Of a DNA stretch of 5,648 nucleotides, positions 5,582 to 5,648 are shown piece after piece. Within the stretch, counting starts at the first letter, position 1. The number at the start of each line of letters is the position of its first letter. The translations under genes were made by a program, and so were the position numbers. The notes under the pieces are model-generated. The model was given only the letters and a program-made list of their open reading frames with translations. It searched no databases and had not been told where the DNA came from. Source of the stretch: an uncultured Collinsella sp. (GTDB lineage Bacteria; Actinomycetota; Coriobacteriia; Coriobacteriales; Coriobacteriaceae); assembly GCA_900545995.1 (NCBI GenBank), contig URBM01000119.1:1-5648 (forward strand), read 5' to 3'.

Positions 5582-5601
5582 TGCGCAGACGGATGCAGGG
5601 G

Positions 5602-5648
5602 CTGTCTCTTATACACATCTGACGCTGCCGACGATAAGGCTCGTGTAG
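5602..5648 (-). other. Nextera read-1 (i5-side) adapter with index, not genomic
   Basis: Bases 5602-5620 are the reverse complement of the 19-base Tn5 mosaic end. Bases 5621-5634 (GACGCTGCCGACGA) complete the reverse complement of the Nextera read-1 adapter. Bases 5635-5642 (TAAGGCTC) sit in the i5 index position; the reverse complement GAGCCTTA matches, from memory, Nextera XT index S521. GTGTAG (5643-5648) begins the P5 flow-cell sequence. Genomic sequence ends at 5601. Confidence 0.98.

Overview
The window is one assembled fragment whose two ends are Illumina Nextera (Tn5 tagmentation) adapters, not genome. Bases 1-27 are the read-2/i7-side adapter and 5602-5648 are the read-1/i5-side adapter with an 8-base index. 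The biological insert is therefore 28-5601, and the left-hand gene, probably also one beyond the right edge, is cut by library preparation rather than by biology. Protein families, GC-rich codon use and intergenic style suggest a gut actinobacterium of the Coriobacteriia, most like Collinsella. That assignment is an inference from general character; there is no rRNA gene or taxonomic marker here.

Layout. (1) 28-1045, minus: the first 339 residues of a secreted or surface protein with a signal peptide and one calcium-loop-like DxDGDG motif, truncated by the adapter. (2) 1046-1537: about 490 bases with no credible gene but dense repeats: three CTCATTTT copies near the start of the secreted-protein gene, a 62-base-period series of nested palindromes (1169-1354), and a long inverted repeat (1371-1491) with 26-base arms enclosing a terminator-like hairpin. 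(3) 1538-2089, minus: a flavodoxin-domain protein resembling the BilS group. (4) 2096-2398: an AT-rich divergent intergenic region with a candidate promoter for each flanking gene and five tandem copies of a ~23-base element, the last overlapping the proposed -35 of the rightward gene. (5) 2414-3679, plus: an AAA_14-type ATPase with a C-terminal DUF4143 domain that retains PD-(D/E)XK-like residues. (6) 3707-5566, minus: a complete ABC exporter half-transporter with an FSQGQ signature, of the kind that usually works as one half of a heterodimer; its partner would lie just past 5601.

No single pathway joins these genes. The ATPase with its repeat-decorated promoter looks like an accessory insertion between ordinary chromosomal genes. 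The strongest unexplained signals are the three non-coding repeat systems. The best candidates for something undescribed are the 23-base array (a possible autoregulatory operator set) and the 121-base inverted repeat, whose mismatches are mostly wobble-compatible on the minus strand only.
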